From the NCBI GenBank assembly GCA_027576995.1, contig JANBQC010000003.1, forward strand, positions 62,001 to 126,000: DNA of 64,000 nt. Reading direction: 5' to 3'. This document shows positions 18,964-31,203 of this stretch, piece by piece. The position numbers and the translations under genes were made by a program. Position 1 is the first letter of the stretch, and each line of letters opens with the position of its first letter. This stretch comes from Dimargaris cristalligena (Eukaryota > Kickxellomycota > Dimargaritomycetes > Dimargaritales > Dimargaritaceae). The notes below the pieces were generated by a model. The model did not search any database and was not told the DNA's origin. It was given only the letters and a program-made list of their open reading frames with translations.

Positions 18964-20949
18964 CAGTAGAAGACTGCCAAGTAGGTTGTTGGTTGGTGGA
19001 TAGCAAGGCGGCGGGGGAAGGGGGGAGGCGGTTGGAGAAGAAGGGAAGGAAAGGGGAGGGTTAAAGGGCAGTGAGGAGGGGGTCGAAATACACCCGTGCG
19101 CAACCAAAACAGAGCAAAACAATCGGTCTTTATAATACGGTACTCAGCAGTAAATTGAGGGGGAAATAGAAGCAACAGCAGTAGTAAAATAACACTCAAC
19201 CACTTCCACAGCACAGTAAGCAGAGTAGGTGGATGGTATTAGTAATATATATATATATATCACAGCACACACTGGCGACGAACCAAAAAGGGCCAAAGCA
19301 AGACGCCCCCGAATCGACAGCGACGACGACAACGACAACGGCGTACGGAGAGTGTTTGGGTTGGACAACGGCAGAGAAGGGGGTGGGATGAGCAAAGCAG
19401 TCTGAGGAGCTCCAAGGGGGGATACCCAATGGACTTTTATAGGGCCGATAGCTCCTCCGCTTCCAAGTGGTGGTGGTGGTGGTCTATAACAAAGGCCCAG
19501 GGATTGGCGGCAGTCACTCATTATTGATAACGGCGGCGGGACTAATAATGGCTCAAAAGGTGGCCGTTTTGCGCCTGCGTGCACCACACACCATGCGGTT
19601 GAGTTGGGGGGTAAGAGACTGACTGATCATGTAAAGCTAACTAGCTACTATAGCAGCTGCATAGGATGGATATATCTATCGTGTGTACTACCCCCCTATT
19701 AACTCCGTTAGTTCGGCGACTATGTGGCACCACCGACGGCTACACTGTTTCATCGTGGGTTATCTCCTCCCTATCATTAGTGCCCAGTATCGGGAAACAT
19801 CCTAAACCAGCGGCCGGGATTTCTCTGTCCACGCCAATAATATCTGATAGCATTTGGAACCGAGGGGAAGACGGGGATTTGCTGGAGAAAAAAACACCAA
19901 AACATCACGGACACCAAATGGGTTTAGGACTACTACTATGGGTGGGAGTCGTCATGGCACAGGCAATCTCTTTTAAACCTATCACGGCCTATTTTCTCAG
20001 CCGAATCCAGCTGATCCACTGGCATGCATTGCGTATTGGTGTTATCGACTCTATTTGATTGGACTATACGTCAAATAGCGCCCGCCATCCATAGTAGTCT
20101 CGGCCGGGGAGAGCCATCTCCGTGTGTGTGTGTACCATACCAGCAGAGCAGGGCAGGCGGCGGACGATGATTATGAAAATAATACCCGAAAAGGACCGGG
20201 TAAACAATATTGCCCACCACCTTACTTTGGAAGGATTGTATTATCCTTCACTGTCCAATTCGTAGCAGTGGTTGGATAGGTCTCTCCGTCCACTTTACCA
20301 CACTCATCATGGGCTTTACACAGGAGGGCCCATTTGTAAACTTCCGCTATATTTAACCCCCCTCCTCGACATTTAATGGATGGGAAACTTACCAATTGCT
20401 CCCCGATTAATAACATCCACCCGATATCTATTGGGCCAATTGTGCACTCGTGTCCAGGTTGGTGTGGTTAAGATGGGAATTTAAAAGATTGTCGTTTCAT
20501 TTGGGCAACCAAAAATTTATAATAGATTTACAGCCCTTACAAATCAAATGGTTCATAAATAGGCCACGCCTATAAAACTGGTATTTCAAGCTAGGAGTAC
20601 CTAAATTGCGAGAAGGCTTGGGAAACGGCAGCATGTAGAACAGGCCATTAAAATGTACACACGGGGTAAGCAATGGCGGGGCTTATCCCTCCCCCGCTTC
20701 TCCATATATATATATATATATTGATCGGGTGTAGCATCTGCTAAACCAATTCGCCGATTCCTATATCCGTTTGAACATGGAGCTCCAGGAGTCGCCCACG
20801 GTGGGAAGCACAACCTAGTCAGTGTGTGGGGGGGGGGTTCATATAGCCACAAGATGGGAGGGTAGATATACATACAGGGACACAGAAAATTAGAAAATGG
20901 GCGGTTATTAAAACCAATGGAGTAGTGCCAGGCACATCTCTATAGAAGG
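18964..20949. other. Intergenic, NAD kinase promoter and ATG101 3' side
   Basis: The part nearest the NAD kinase is purine-rich on + (pyrimidine-rich leader on the gene strand). (TA)n runs lie at 19245-19260 and 20704-20721. A 130-codon open frame at 19666-20058 has no family similarity and is not called. If ATG101 has a further terminal exon, it lies in the 20600-20949 part. Confidence 0.5.
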
Positions 20950-22273
20950 TCATCCATCATCCCATTCAATCCCCATTAACAGGAATGTATCGTGGTAATT
21001 AATTACCTGGAAGGGAAACGGAGCCGGGGTATTGGCGGTTATAGGGGGGATATGCTCTTTGTATTCGTTGGCGATCCGCACCACCGTGTACATGGCCTCG
21101 AGCAACTGGGCCTCTAGACTGGGTTTCATTTGGTAAAACTCGCGCTCACTGTTTGCCGTTCGGGTGGTGATGGCAATAACCCACTTTTCCCAACTGGGCT
21201 CCTCTTGCTTGCCGAACCAGGCCTTCTTGGGGCGTTTTTCCTGGAATAAAATAGTAATCTACGGGGCAAATACACGAGGCAGGGGGTTAGAGACCGGCAG
21301 TAGATCGGTTAGGACGTTGAAATACTTATTTTAAAATAGAGGGGGGGGGTCGTGAATTACCCAGTCTATACAAGGCCACTCCAGGAATACACTTACCTCG
21401 CCCTTACTGCGAGATGGATCACCCTGGAACATGGAGCTGAAGGCTTCGGCCTTCTCCTGGATGTGTTCATGTACCTCGGGATTATCCACCGCCACCTAAA
21501 CAGATGCACCCGGATTGGTAGCGGTGAGTATAGTATAGTATTAATCAATGCTGTGGGGTACGCATGGAAATATAAAATGGTCGGGAGGACTATGGCTATG
21601 GCTAAACCTCCCGACCCGCGCGTATCCTTCATTGTCAGGGCGGACATAATGCAGCGAAAACCAAAATCTGCACCTCTCTGTGGGCCTGGCTAGTTAGCGC
21701 AAATCACAAATCGACCCATTCACTTACACAGGGGATGTCTAAGGTGGTGAACTCGCGTGGCCGAACATTATCGAAAATGCGGTGGAAAACGATGGCGTGG
21801 AGTATAGCTGTCACGGGAACAGGCCGATGCCAGCATGGGTCCAAAGTCACGGGTCAAAATAGAACCGCTACTGTTTTAGTAAGGTAAAAGGGTATTGGGA
21901 CCATCTTTATATAGGTCGTGTAACCCGACGGGGCTATAAATGGTAAGCGTGCCTATGTGAGGCTCAAAATTACCCAAGCCTTACCTTTGACCGTGTCTTG
22001 GATAATGCGGGGTTCGAGGGACTTTGGCCGAGAGTTCGGTTAGAATGGAGCAGGGCTATGCAGTAGCAGTTAGTAGTAGTAGTAGTAGTAGTAGTAGTAA
22101 TATACTGGCTGTTGGTGTAATAGGGAAGCGTGGCTGGTTGAAGGGCATGCCTTCAGGGCCCTGCAACAGCCAGACAAATTTAACAGAGCAATAACAAAAG
22201 AAGAGTCACCCTCTCCTCTGTTACTTACCAGCTCAAGAATAAAGGTCGGGATTGAGGGCGAAGACTGGGCCAT
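20950..22273 (-). CDS. atg101: Autophagy protein Atg101
   Basis: Five exons on the minus strand join in frame: 22273-22229, 22021-21985, 21807-21728, 21495-21397 and 21258-20950, giving about 189 residues. The HORMA-type Atg101 pattern is clear: a first strand ending LEL, the helix with VKAILHAIVFHRIF, NVRPREFTTLDIPC, a strand ITILFQEKR, the WF-finger-like KAWFGKQ (W101, F102), WEKWVIAI, and the C-terminal YKEHIPPIT...PFPF segment. Atg101 stabilises Atg13 in the autophagy initiation (Atg1/ULK1) complex and is present in most eukaryotes but missing from budding yeast. The 3' end is uncertain: the last exon either reads through to the TGA at 20950, adding VINYHDTFLL and a few more residues, or uses a weak GTAATT donor at 21006. 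It is divergent from the SH3 gene, with 505 bp between the starts. Confidence 0.88.
22071..22098. repeat. (TAG)n microsatellite in ATG101 intron 1
   Basis: About nine TAG units lie in the first ATG101 intron, between exon 1 and exon 2. Confidence 0.85.
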
Positions 22274-22778
22274 GGCGGGAATGCCCAACACAGCGGAGGC
22301 AAGGCAAAGTGGCAGAATAAAGGGAATTGTAGAAACAGTATATATATATAAATATATGCGTTTCACTCGTATAAAAGCCGGAGCGAATAGAAGCAGCAGA
22401 GTCAAGAAAGAGAGAGAGATTAAAGGAGCTTGGTGGTGCAGCCTAGCCTCCCTCCTTTAGCCACCTTCCTTTCTCTCTCTCTCTCTCTCTCTCTTTGAGT
22501 TGCTTGTAGTGTGTCTAGTCGCGACTGCCGTTTTTCCATCTTCACGTCTTAAACTATCTATTGCGTTCCGTTGCTTCCTTGCTTATACTATACCACCCTA
22601 TAGAATACCCCCGTATCTTCACCCGCTTGCATGCCCCTCGGCCCGGTCCGCCTCCCTGTTCATTGCCGAGTCTTCCTCCTCTCCCCAGCTGCTCAGCCAA
22701 CCCTTCCCATCTGAGCCCTCATCAAGGCCTACTAGCACTGTTTCCAGAACACCCCCTAGCCGGCATTCGTCTTCCGCC
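22274..22778. promoter_or_regulatory. Divergent promoter region ATG101 / SH3 adaptor
   Basis: The 505 bp between divergent start codons contain a (CT)n run at 22472-22494 and a long pyrimidine-rich stretch up to the SH3 gene on the + strand. A TATATATATA-like run lies at 22340-22351 on the ATG101 side. These resemble fungal CT-rich promoter architecture; no specific factor site is assigned. Confidence 0.45.
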
Positions 22779-23852
22779 ATGGACCAGACTGAAAGTCCCC
22801 ACACCGTCTCCGTAGCGACGGCCACGTCAGCCCGCACCCAAGGTAAGAACCTCTCCTTTAGTCAAACTTACGTATTCACTCTTGGGTCTCAGACGAGGTC
22901 AATTTTTCCCTCAGGGAATCGCACTAGCCGTCTCTATGCCGATGGTCAGGGTTCCTCTCCACCTGATTCAGCCTCTTCCCAGGCCATTTCCAAACCCTCC
23001 CGAAGTCCGCTCCGTGCTTTAGGAATCCCCACTCATCTACCCCATTCCTCCCCATTCACTCACACGAACAGGTTCTTCTAACACCCCATCGACGAACTCG
23101 CCGGACAAGACCTCCACAGCCTGGAACGGTGGAGAAGCACACATTGACGACGGGGAAACGGTAAATACCCGCCTATGTTCATCCTTGGATACGACACTCG
23201 ATGGTGTACCTAACGGACTACATCGTAACCCCCAGCGGTTTTAGTGATCCACCGCCACTGTCTTTCATTGTATCACTGACCTTAAATTAACCCTCGTTTA
23301 CCTGTATTATTCCCCCGCATTCCCTTAGGGTTGGAGCGATTCCGAAGGGTCCGATACCAATGAGCCTAACACTAAAGGTAATGCTGGCCCCTTACTAATC
23401 CATTATATTGTTATTACCACCGGCGCGCAAGGTGAACCCTTTTGTCTTTCGGAATCTACTGAAATTCTTACTGTATGGTATTAATGACCTCCCTTATTCT
23501 CTTAACTTGACCCATTCATGACACAGGTCTCGTCATAAGAGACTACGCGTATGCTGCTACCGACGATCGCTTTTCGGGCGTATTTCCCCAGCCCGCAGGT
23601 CATGGTTCCGGCGATGAAGATGGCGAGCCACTAGAATGGGCTGAGCTCAATGCAAGCGGCGAACTCGGTCTTACTGGCCTGGTCCGGGCCCTCTACGACT
23701 TTACGGCCGAGAATCCGAGTGAGTTATCTTTTAAAGAAGATGATTTGCTCTATATTCAGTATAAGCAGTGTGCCGGCTGGTTCGTGGGCTACCTTAACGG
23801 CCAAGTGGGCCTGATTCCAGAGAACTATATCCAGTTTATGAAGAATTCTTAA
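22779..23852 (+). CDS. SH3-domain adaptor, Nbp2/Skb5-like
   Basis: Four exons (22779-22842, 23072-23160, 23329-23377, 23527-23852) join in frame to 175 residues. The first 65 residues are a disordered Ser/Thr-rich segment. Next comes the short motif VIRDYAYAATDDRFSG, which precedes the SH3 domain in fungal Nbp2 and Skb5 proteins. The C-terminal SH3 domain (about 116-173) has ALYDF, an acidic RT loop (ENPSELSFKEDD), the WF pair (GWFVGY) and the G-L-I-P-E-N-Y end, all expected ligand-binding residues. Nbp2 tethers a PP2C phosphatase to MAP kinase modules; Skb5 regulates the PAK kinase Shk1. The assignment rests on this motif pair and the size. All introns are GT-AG. Confidence 0.72.
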
Positions 23853-24645
23853 ATTTTCTTAGCTTAATGTTGTTTAGCCCGCATTTTCTCTTTTCCCAGG
23901 ACACGCCAGCCCCCTTTGCTTTTATATCCACCTGTTTATCACTCCAGGCCGTACCTCTAGTTGGTATTGCCCGTTATACCGATTCCTTCCCTATCCATTG
24001 TATTACATAGTTCCTCCCCCCTTTACCCACTTTTCGATGTATCGACTTACTATTACGTGTAGTTCATTTCCTCCATTCCCGTCACCATGTTTTCCAGTAG
24101 CCTAATCTAACCACTTATGGACCTTATTAAATTTTGGAATATCACCCAACCAGCCTGGTAGAGCTTTAGTATGGGTCCTAATTTAGTAGACCGGTAGTGA
24201 GAGTTTCTACGATCTTTTCGAGTTGCCCATGGCTGGCTATATATATAACAATGCTTCAATCATTGACCCATACAAAAAGTGGCTCTCCGGTTGCTGCGGT
24301 AACACAGTCCTGTCATTCACTCAATCCCATAAAAAACAAGTCGCTCTGGTTTACGCAGGTTATAGACTATCTCAAGCCTTCGCTAAGCCACAGTCCCTAA
24401 AGCCAGGTTCTTCCGTTATTTCTTGTCGGCATGCTGTTATTCTTATCGACCATTGCCTAAAATTGTGTACATTTATACCTTTTACCACTCTCTCGTCTAA
24501 GTTCAGAAGCGTGTCCCTCTCATTATACTCGTATTGACTCCCCCTCTCCTCCCACGCGCCGATTGGTAGCAAGCTCTAACCCTTCTATTTGGTTGGTCAA
24601 CACCGACCCAGCTCTCCAACCGAGACCCTCTTACAAACCCATACC
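23853..24645. other. Intergenic, SH3 gene 3' side and FANCD2 promoter
   Basis: No gene was found. The final 150 bp before FANCD2 are pyrimidine-rich on the + strand. Confidence 0.5.
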
Positions 24646-27600
24646 ATGTCGAAGGCGCTACTGGCTGATCTGAAGCGCTTCGGGGTACAATGGCCCACCA
24701 AGCCCGGCGGCCATTTGCAACTGCTGGTCCCGGCGCCCTTATTCCGCCAGGCCCTTAGTGACCACCTGGCCGAGCAGGGGGACACCGCGACGGCCGATTT
24801 CTGGGGCCGACTCCAGGAGTACTGGGACAATATCGCCCGCTTCAAAATGTCCCTGGTACCCATGTTTTCCACCCGGGACCACGACCACCGGGACCAGTCG
24901 TCCACCCCGAATAACGAGTCCCTTATCCGCCTCCTGCTGGGCATCGATGGGCTCCAATCCGATCTGATTGAATACCTCCTGCAGAAACTCCCCGAGTTAA
25001 GCGACGAGGACCACACTACGGAGGAAATAAGTACCCCCACGCTGATTGTGCGCCAGCTGCGCTGGTTGGATTACATCCTGGACCCCGAGCGCCTGACGAA
25101 CCAGCTCATGGAAATCGTCTCGATTCTGGGGGGAAACGCCCAGCGCGATGTCATTGCCTCACTCCCGGATATCGTCATTGACTCCGAGCATTCAGCGGTA
25201 GCTAAGGAGCTCGTGGGTCTCTTCGAAGAACAGTCAAACCTGACCGTCCCTGTCTTAGATGCCCTGTCGAATCTCCAATGCCCCGTGGACTTAATCGATA
25301 CTATGCGGCAGCGGGTGCTCGAGCGCCTCCGGTCGGCCGATACCGAGGACCTACCCGTAATGATTAAATTCCTGTTTCAGACGGCCACCAGCGAGGACGC
25401 CATCCCCCTGATTTCCCGGATCCGTAAAAACCTCGACTTGGCCTCCCTGCGGCCCCCTGAGGACGAAGCCGTGGTTCTAGCGGTCCCCCGCGGTACGGCA
25501 CAGCCCGAGGCGCTGATCTTGGACGCCATTAACTTTGGCCTCCAGTTCCACAAATTTATCCGGGACGGTTGGCTGAAACTGATTGCCGCCCTGGCCACGC
25601 CGGAGAGCCACTACGCTCTAGATATTATGGTGCTTTGTCTGCTATACGGTATAGCCTCTACCCGCAAACGGGTCCAGCTATTATTGCGTCGCAAACTCAT
25701 GTCCCAGCAACTCACGGCCGCCCCGATCCGGGAGGCCCTGGAGCGTTACGGGCGGGCCCTTCAGCAGCAGTTCCCTACCCTGCTGTCCCTCACGGAAAAC
25801 CTCATGCGGCTGGGCACCCAGTCCCCCACTATCGCCACGGTAGCTCTGGACATGTACCAGGCCTGCTTCACCATATTTGACGCGTATTTCCGCCAGGAAG
25901 TAGTGGGTGCCCTAGTCACCCATATTGGCAGCGGCGACAGCTGCGAAATCGATACGTCCCTCGCCGCCCTCCAGGCCATCACCCTACGCTCCCCCGCGGC
26001 CATGCGACCCTATGCTATTTTTATTCGGGGGATCCTGGATTACATTGACAATCTGAACTTCGATCAGGTGCGCCTCCTCTTTAGTATCCTAGGCCTCTTG
26101 ATCCGGGACGCCCCCCACGAAACGGGCTTCTACGATGAAATCCACATTTTTATCCGGAAACAGCTGTCCAGTCCGAGTCGCCGCTATAAGGTGGTGGGTA
26201 TTATCGGTGGAGTAGCGGTGATTCAGCGACTAGCGGCCCCTATGAACCCCGCAGCAGAGACTGCAGTAGCAGGCAGTAGTAGTGGTACATCGTCAACCCA
26301 GTCGACGGAACGCACGGCCGGCACGGCCCTTTTGCGCAACTCGCTCCATCTCCTCAATTTGATCATTGACACCGGCCGATTGCGGTCATGGGTAAGTCGA
26401 CCTAATAATTTTATTTTATTTTTCCGGTAAAAAGGTTTATTACGGGCCCCGTATGGTATGGGTCAATATTTCCTGAGTATATTTTACTCGTTTCAGGCCC
26501 ACCCCTCGTTATTTTACCCGTTATTAACTTCGCTGCACGCTAACTCTTTTTGAATCCTTCCCGCGACTACTCATGGCGGCCGCTCCTAGACCTGCTTGGC
26601 GATCGCTTACGATGAATTATCGACGGCGGTTATCGGCAGTCGGTTAGACCACCGGTTGGAAACGTGGCTCTACGAGAATGTGGCCAATTCCTTCGCCGAC
26701 CTGTTTTTCTGTGAGGCCGATGCCATTACCTGTTACCCAGGCGAGGATCCTTCGGCCTCCCAACCCGGAGCTCCCGAAGTAAACCCCCGAAAAGATAAGT
26801 CGCCGGCACTCGGCACCGATACCCTCGGACAAGACATTTGGGACGCCATCGACGAACTAGATTCTCCGGTGGTCCTCCGTCTGCACCAGTTTCTGCAAGA
26901 AACTTCCGGTGCTGAGGCTGATAAGCACTCGGATATTATCAACGATTTGCAAGTCGCGGGTAAAGATATGGACGGCAACCCACTAGCATGCCTAGGGGCC
27001 CTATTTAAATTATTCCAGTCCTGTGAAAAGGCAGTGAACCAAGGTTCGCTGATGGACATAGACGCGCCCCTGGGATGTGGCATTTTGATGTTCCATCGCC
27101 AACATCTAACTACGCTCAAGTCCGGGTGGTCCGAACCGATGAAACAACGTGCTATGGTGGGTCTCCTGGTGGCCCTCAACTGGTATCGGGAATTACTGAA
27201 TGCCTTCTCCGACCAAGCCAACGACGAAATGCGGGACCGCGTGGTGGCCCGACTCCACCATGTGATTGAAATCCGCCGGGTATTTAACACCGTTCATGTG
27301 GCTGCCGTGGACCGTTACGACCCCAGTTTGGTCTTGCCCCCTACCGCTTGGCAGAACGACATCATTAGTGGGCCTCGCTCGTCGGTCCCTCTGGACTGGT
27401 CGGTACTGGTGGATATGTACATGCGGGAACTCACCATTGACGCCTACGGTATCCTGTCATTTGCGTCGGTCCAACCTTTACCGGTTGTTCCAAAGGGCAA
27501 GACGAGTTTGAAACGTACATTCACTATTGCTTGCTTCGAGTACCTACTGGATGACCTCATTCGAAAGCTAGAGACCACCGTAGCCAAATCCCTGTTCATA

Positions 27601-29817
27601 CCGGTATTGAGTAGTTGGTGCGTGACTCGCGACTACCGGAGCCCAACCCCACCCGCAATGGGTGGGCCAGCTCAACTCTCAACTGCGGGGGGTTCAGCCG
27701 GCCAAGGTACTATCGAAGACTACAGTGTCCTGGTTTACACGCGACTGATGGGTTTACTACCTGTTCTGGTGACCAATCTGAAGACTGTGCTTGAAAATAC
27801 GGTCTATCTGCAGTCGAGCACCGACGAAGATACCAGTGGAGAACCAGATGCCCACTCGCAAATCCCGGGCGCCGAACCGGGGCCTGGCCCTGAGCCGGCA
27901 TCTTTAACTACCCACTGGGACTGCCTTACTAAATTATTGACTACGGTAGGCTTGTTGTTGCAATGGAGTGGTCTGCGCCAGACCCGACACCGGCGCTTGT
28001 TGATTATGACCCTGGCCCATCTGGGCTCCAAACTGGGCGTGACCATGGCCACAGTGGATAATGACGAGCCCACCCTACTTGCCTACGCCCAGACGGCCTT
28101 TGAGACAATTTTGGCGGTCCCCCGCCGGTTACCCGGCTCCACCCAGTTGACGGTGCAAGTACTCAAATTAGCCGTGCAGATTTACGAGCTGCTCTGGTAC
28201 CACCTGTACCCCCAGGACTTTGCCAACCAGCTCCAGGCGAAGGAGTGCCGTAAACCGTACCAAATGGTAGACTTGGTGACGAACCATACCCAATTGATTC
28301 AGTTGGGCCACGCGGTAGCCGAACTAGCCGGTCAACTCACCCATCCTGCGACCGAGCAGGAACAAGCTAACCGGCGCGCCTCAGCTCCGCTGAAACCGCT
28401 CGAATTGGCCCAAATCCTACAGTGGAAAATTATGTTTGCCCCTACGCCTCTCCTAGCGATAACTCAGTACGTTAACGAAGGATTCAGGGCCTTCTTTGAA
28501 CAGGACGGAACCAAAATCGCCGCCTTCCCCTTATTAACCGCCAAGACCCTGCCTGTCTTTTACCGAGCGGTGGCGACGGCCCTCACCGACCTTGTGGCGG
28601 GATTTGAGCCACCCCCGGAGGCCACGAGCCAAGTCGTTGACCAAACTTTGGCCGATATCCATGCGGTAGTGAGCATTTGGCGGAATCTGATCAGTCTGGT
28701 CCAGCTTCATGAGGGCAAGGAACTGATGGGTATCTCTCTCCGCCAGGGCCGACTGTTCGTCACGGCGTTTACGGACACCTACCTCACATTCATGGAACGG
28801 CACTTCCGCAGCCACGTCACCCAGATTCCGACCATCTTTAAACCACTGCAGCGGGCCACGCGGACCCTCCAGACCATCTGCGGTCACTCGAAAACGACCC
28901 GGGATTCCCAATTGACGGCTCTGGTGCCCCTGACCCGCAAAACGCTCGAAGTGTTACTGTACCGGGTCAAGTCCATGTTCGAACGGAACAACTGTTTGGG
29001 GGCCTTTTCCCTGGGAAGTCTCAAACACCGCAACTTGGCGGGCGAGGAAGTGTCGTCCCAGATGCCCGTCGAAGATGCGGGTGGGATGGACCCGGTCTCG
29101 AGTTCGGATGAGACGGAACCGGGGGCCGGCCGAAGTGGGCCCCGCAGCCGTCGTTCCCCGGGTGGTCGGGGCCGGGCCCCAGCCGTTTCAGATGATAGCG
29201 TCGAGCAATTAATCCAGACACTAGCGGATAATGACAGTGATATGGAAGAGGTTGAGGCTGTTGATGACGACGATAACAACGGCGATGGTGATGGTGATGG
29301 TGATGATGACGACGATGAGTCGACCTCGACACCGCCAGCGACTGCCAAAATTACCAAGCGGTCATTGGCCCGTAAAACACCGAAGCCGACCGAGAAAAAA
29401 CGAAGGGTTTCCAACCAACCACCCTCCACGACTACCCCCCAACTTGCTAAGGTAAGTTTGAACCCTGTAATTCACTTTAGATTGTATTTCGTACCTGAGT
29501 TTGTTCCTGGCTATTTTATCAAAGTCGTCTGGACCCGACAACGCTTCCACTAACTAACCCCACCCCCCTCCGCCGCATTCATTGACCTTATATTTAATCA
29601 CTACGGCAATTGCTCAAATGGCCTATTTACTTTCGTTCCCTAGAAGAAAGTCGGGCGCTCTCGATTCGAAATGCTACACCAACGGCAGGCGAATTCCAAA
29701 TCAAAACGAACCAAGGCGGGCAACCAACCCCCCGGCGGGCCCTTCCCCAGTGCAAGTCAAGTGGATAGCGAAGATGATTTAGATGATGAGGGCGAGGGCG
29801 AGGGTGAGAACCATTAA
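24646..29817 (+). CDS. FANCD2: Fanconi anaemia group D2 protein homologue
   Basis: Three exons (24646-26391, 26590-29451, 29644-29817; all junctions phase 0) encode 1593 residues, compared with about 1450 in human. Family segments run through the whole protein: LIRLLLGIDGLQ, RQLRWLDYILD, VIASLPDIVIDS, NLTVPVLDALSNL, EDLPVMIKFLF, YKVVGIIGGVAVIQ and YDELS in the first half, then WYRELLNAF and the long helical solenoid ending in NNCLGAFSLGSLKHRNL. FANCD2 forms a clamp with FANCI on DNA at interstrand crosslinks and is normally activated by monoubiquitination of one lysine (human K561). The equivalent position here is Arg600, and there is no lysine from residue 516 to 649. The C-terminal 150 residues are disordered, with an acidic DDDD/GDGD run (about 1474-1493), basic clusters that could be nuclear localisation signals, and an acidic tail in the last exon. 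The start is the first ATG in the frame. Confidence 0.95.
29262..29322. repeat. GATGGT-type repeat coding an acidic run in FANCD2
   Basis: Imperfect GATGGT/GACGAT triplet-pair repeats encode an Asp/Gly run in the disordered C-terminal region. Confidence 0.7.
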
Positions 29818-31203
29818 GTTGAGGAATCATAACGGGCGTGAACTCCGATCAGTGTTTTTAATTTATGCCAAACACACCCGTCAACGTGGAAAATGTGGTA
29901 TAGCAGGTGTAATTCGATCAATGGCGATGGCCTCATTGGTGGAAAAATCCCGTGGGTTTCATCACTTTGTATTAAATAATTCGCTAAACACCAGTTTGAG
30001 CTATTATCGCTAAGCCAGGGTTTATATGCACTTCCCTTTTCAGGCCTGCTATCAATCTCCTCTAACTGTATGCAAAGATTAAATCTAGACACTCACTGAT
30101 ACTATACTATACCGGCCCACTCGGGGGTCCTGGATAGTCAATAGCGTTACTAGGTAGAACTCGTTTATTTTTGTGTATAAAACACGGAGTATTGGAGTGG
30201 CACTAGTTGCCAATCCTTCCGACACTTTTCGACATGCATTTCTTAAGAGACTATAACTAAAGAGACAGGATGGGGTGTTCAGGGTAATACAAATTTTAAT
30301 ACCCCTGAAAATAACTAACGGCTAACCATATAAATAGGGTAAAAAGGCATGATTGGGGCACTCCAATAAAGAGATACCGCGTGTAATGGAAAGGTTTTTT
30401 AGATATATAGAGAGAGAGAGCAACGGAAAGAGACGGAAAGTACATTAGGGAAGAAATCGTAGAATGCGGTATATATAATGGGGGAAACGAAAAGGTGTAA
30501 TTAGGGGATAAGCGATACTATCTTGTACAGTGGTTAAAGAATCGGAAACGGAATAGAACGGGGGGGGGAATAAGATAAAAATAAGTATAATAGAGTAGCG
30601 GAATAACGATAGGATCACACGGGGTGACTATGCAAAAATATGTATACTCAAGGATGGATGACGGGATACAGCGAGCCAGACAGGGCCAATATTGTGGGGA
30701 CTTGCGAATAGGCCCAGAAAACCAATCAGTTCTATTAGCAATTGAGAAGAAAACGACCTATATCAGTAGGGCAAGGATGTGTTGGATAAAATACCGAGAC
30801 AGGCCTGGGTTCAGTCAGACGGGATAGCTCGACTAAGGACATATTAGCCCAAGATGCATAGTACAATGTCCCTCCGGGCTCTGAAGCGGCCTCACATCTG
30901 GAAGCGGGAAGAGTCGCAGGCAACACCACGAAAACAACCAAAGGGAGAAAGGGAACGATAATCTACCCGAAATGGGGAGATTGCCCCTGGTTGAAGGGGA
31001 TGGGGGTGGTAGTGAGCAGGAAAGGCCGAGTCAGAAATAGAAAAGCGGGAAAGCCAGTGATTCAAGTGGAAGATGGAAAATCCAGGCAATTCAACCCACC
31101 CAGCCCACATGAAGGCAACACCGAACCCCAAATCATGGCGTCATTTCTCGAGTAGAGACACAACAGTTGCTTCCCTCCTACAGATGGACCCGAACGAGGA
31201 ACA
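29818..31203. other. Intergenic between convergent FANCD2 and Golgi-protein gene
   Basis: This 1.4-kb region is the shared 3' side of convergent genes. It holds an (AG)n-like run at 30410-30420 and purine-rich sequence from 30400 on. No gene or RNA was recognised. Confidence 0.6.

Noticed and set aside
19666..20058. 130-codon open frame on the + strand
   Set aside because: No family similarity, no GC3 bias like the host genes, and it is isolated between minus-strand genes.
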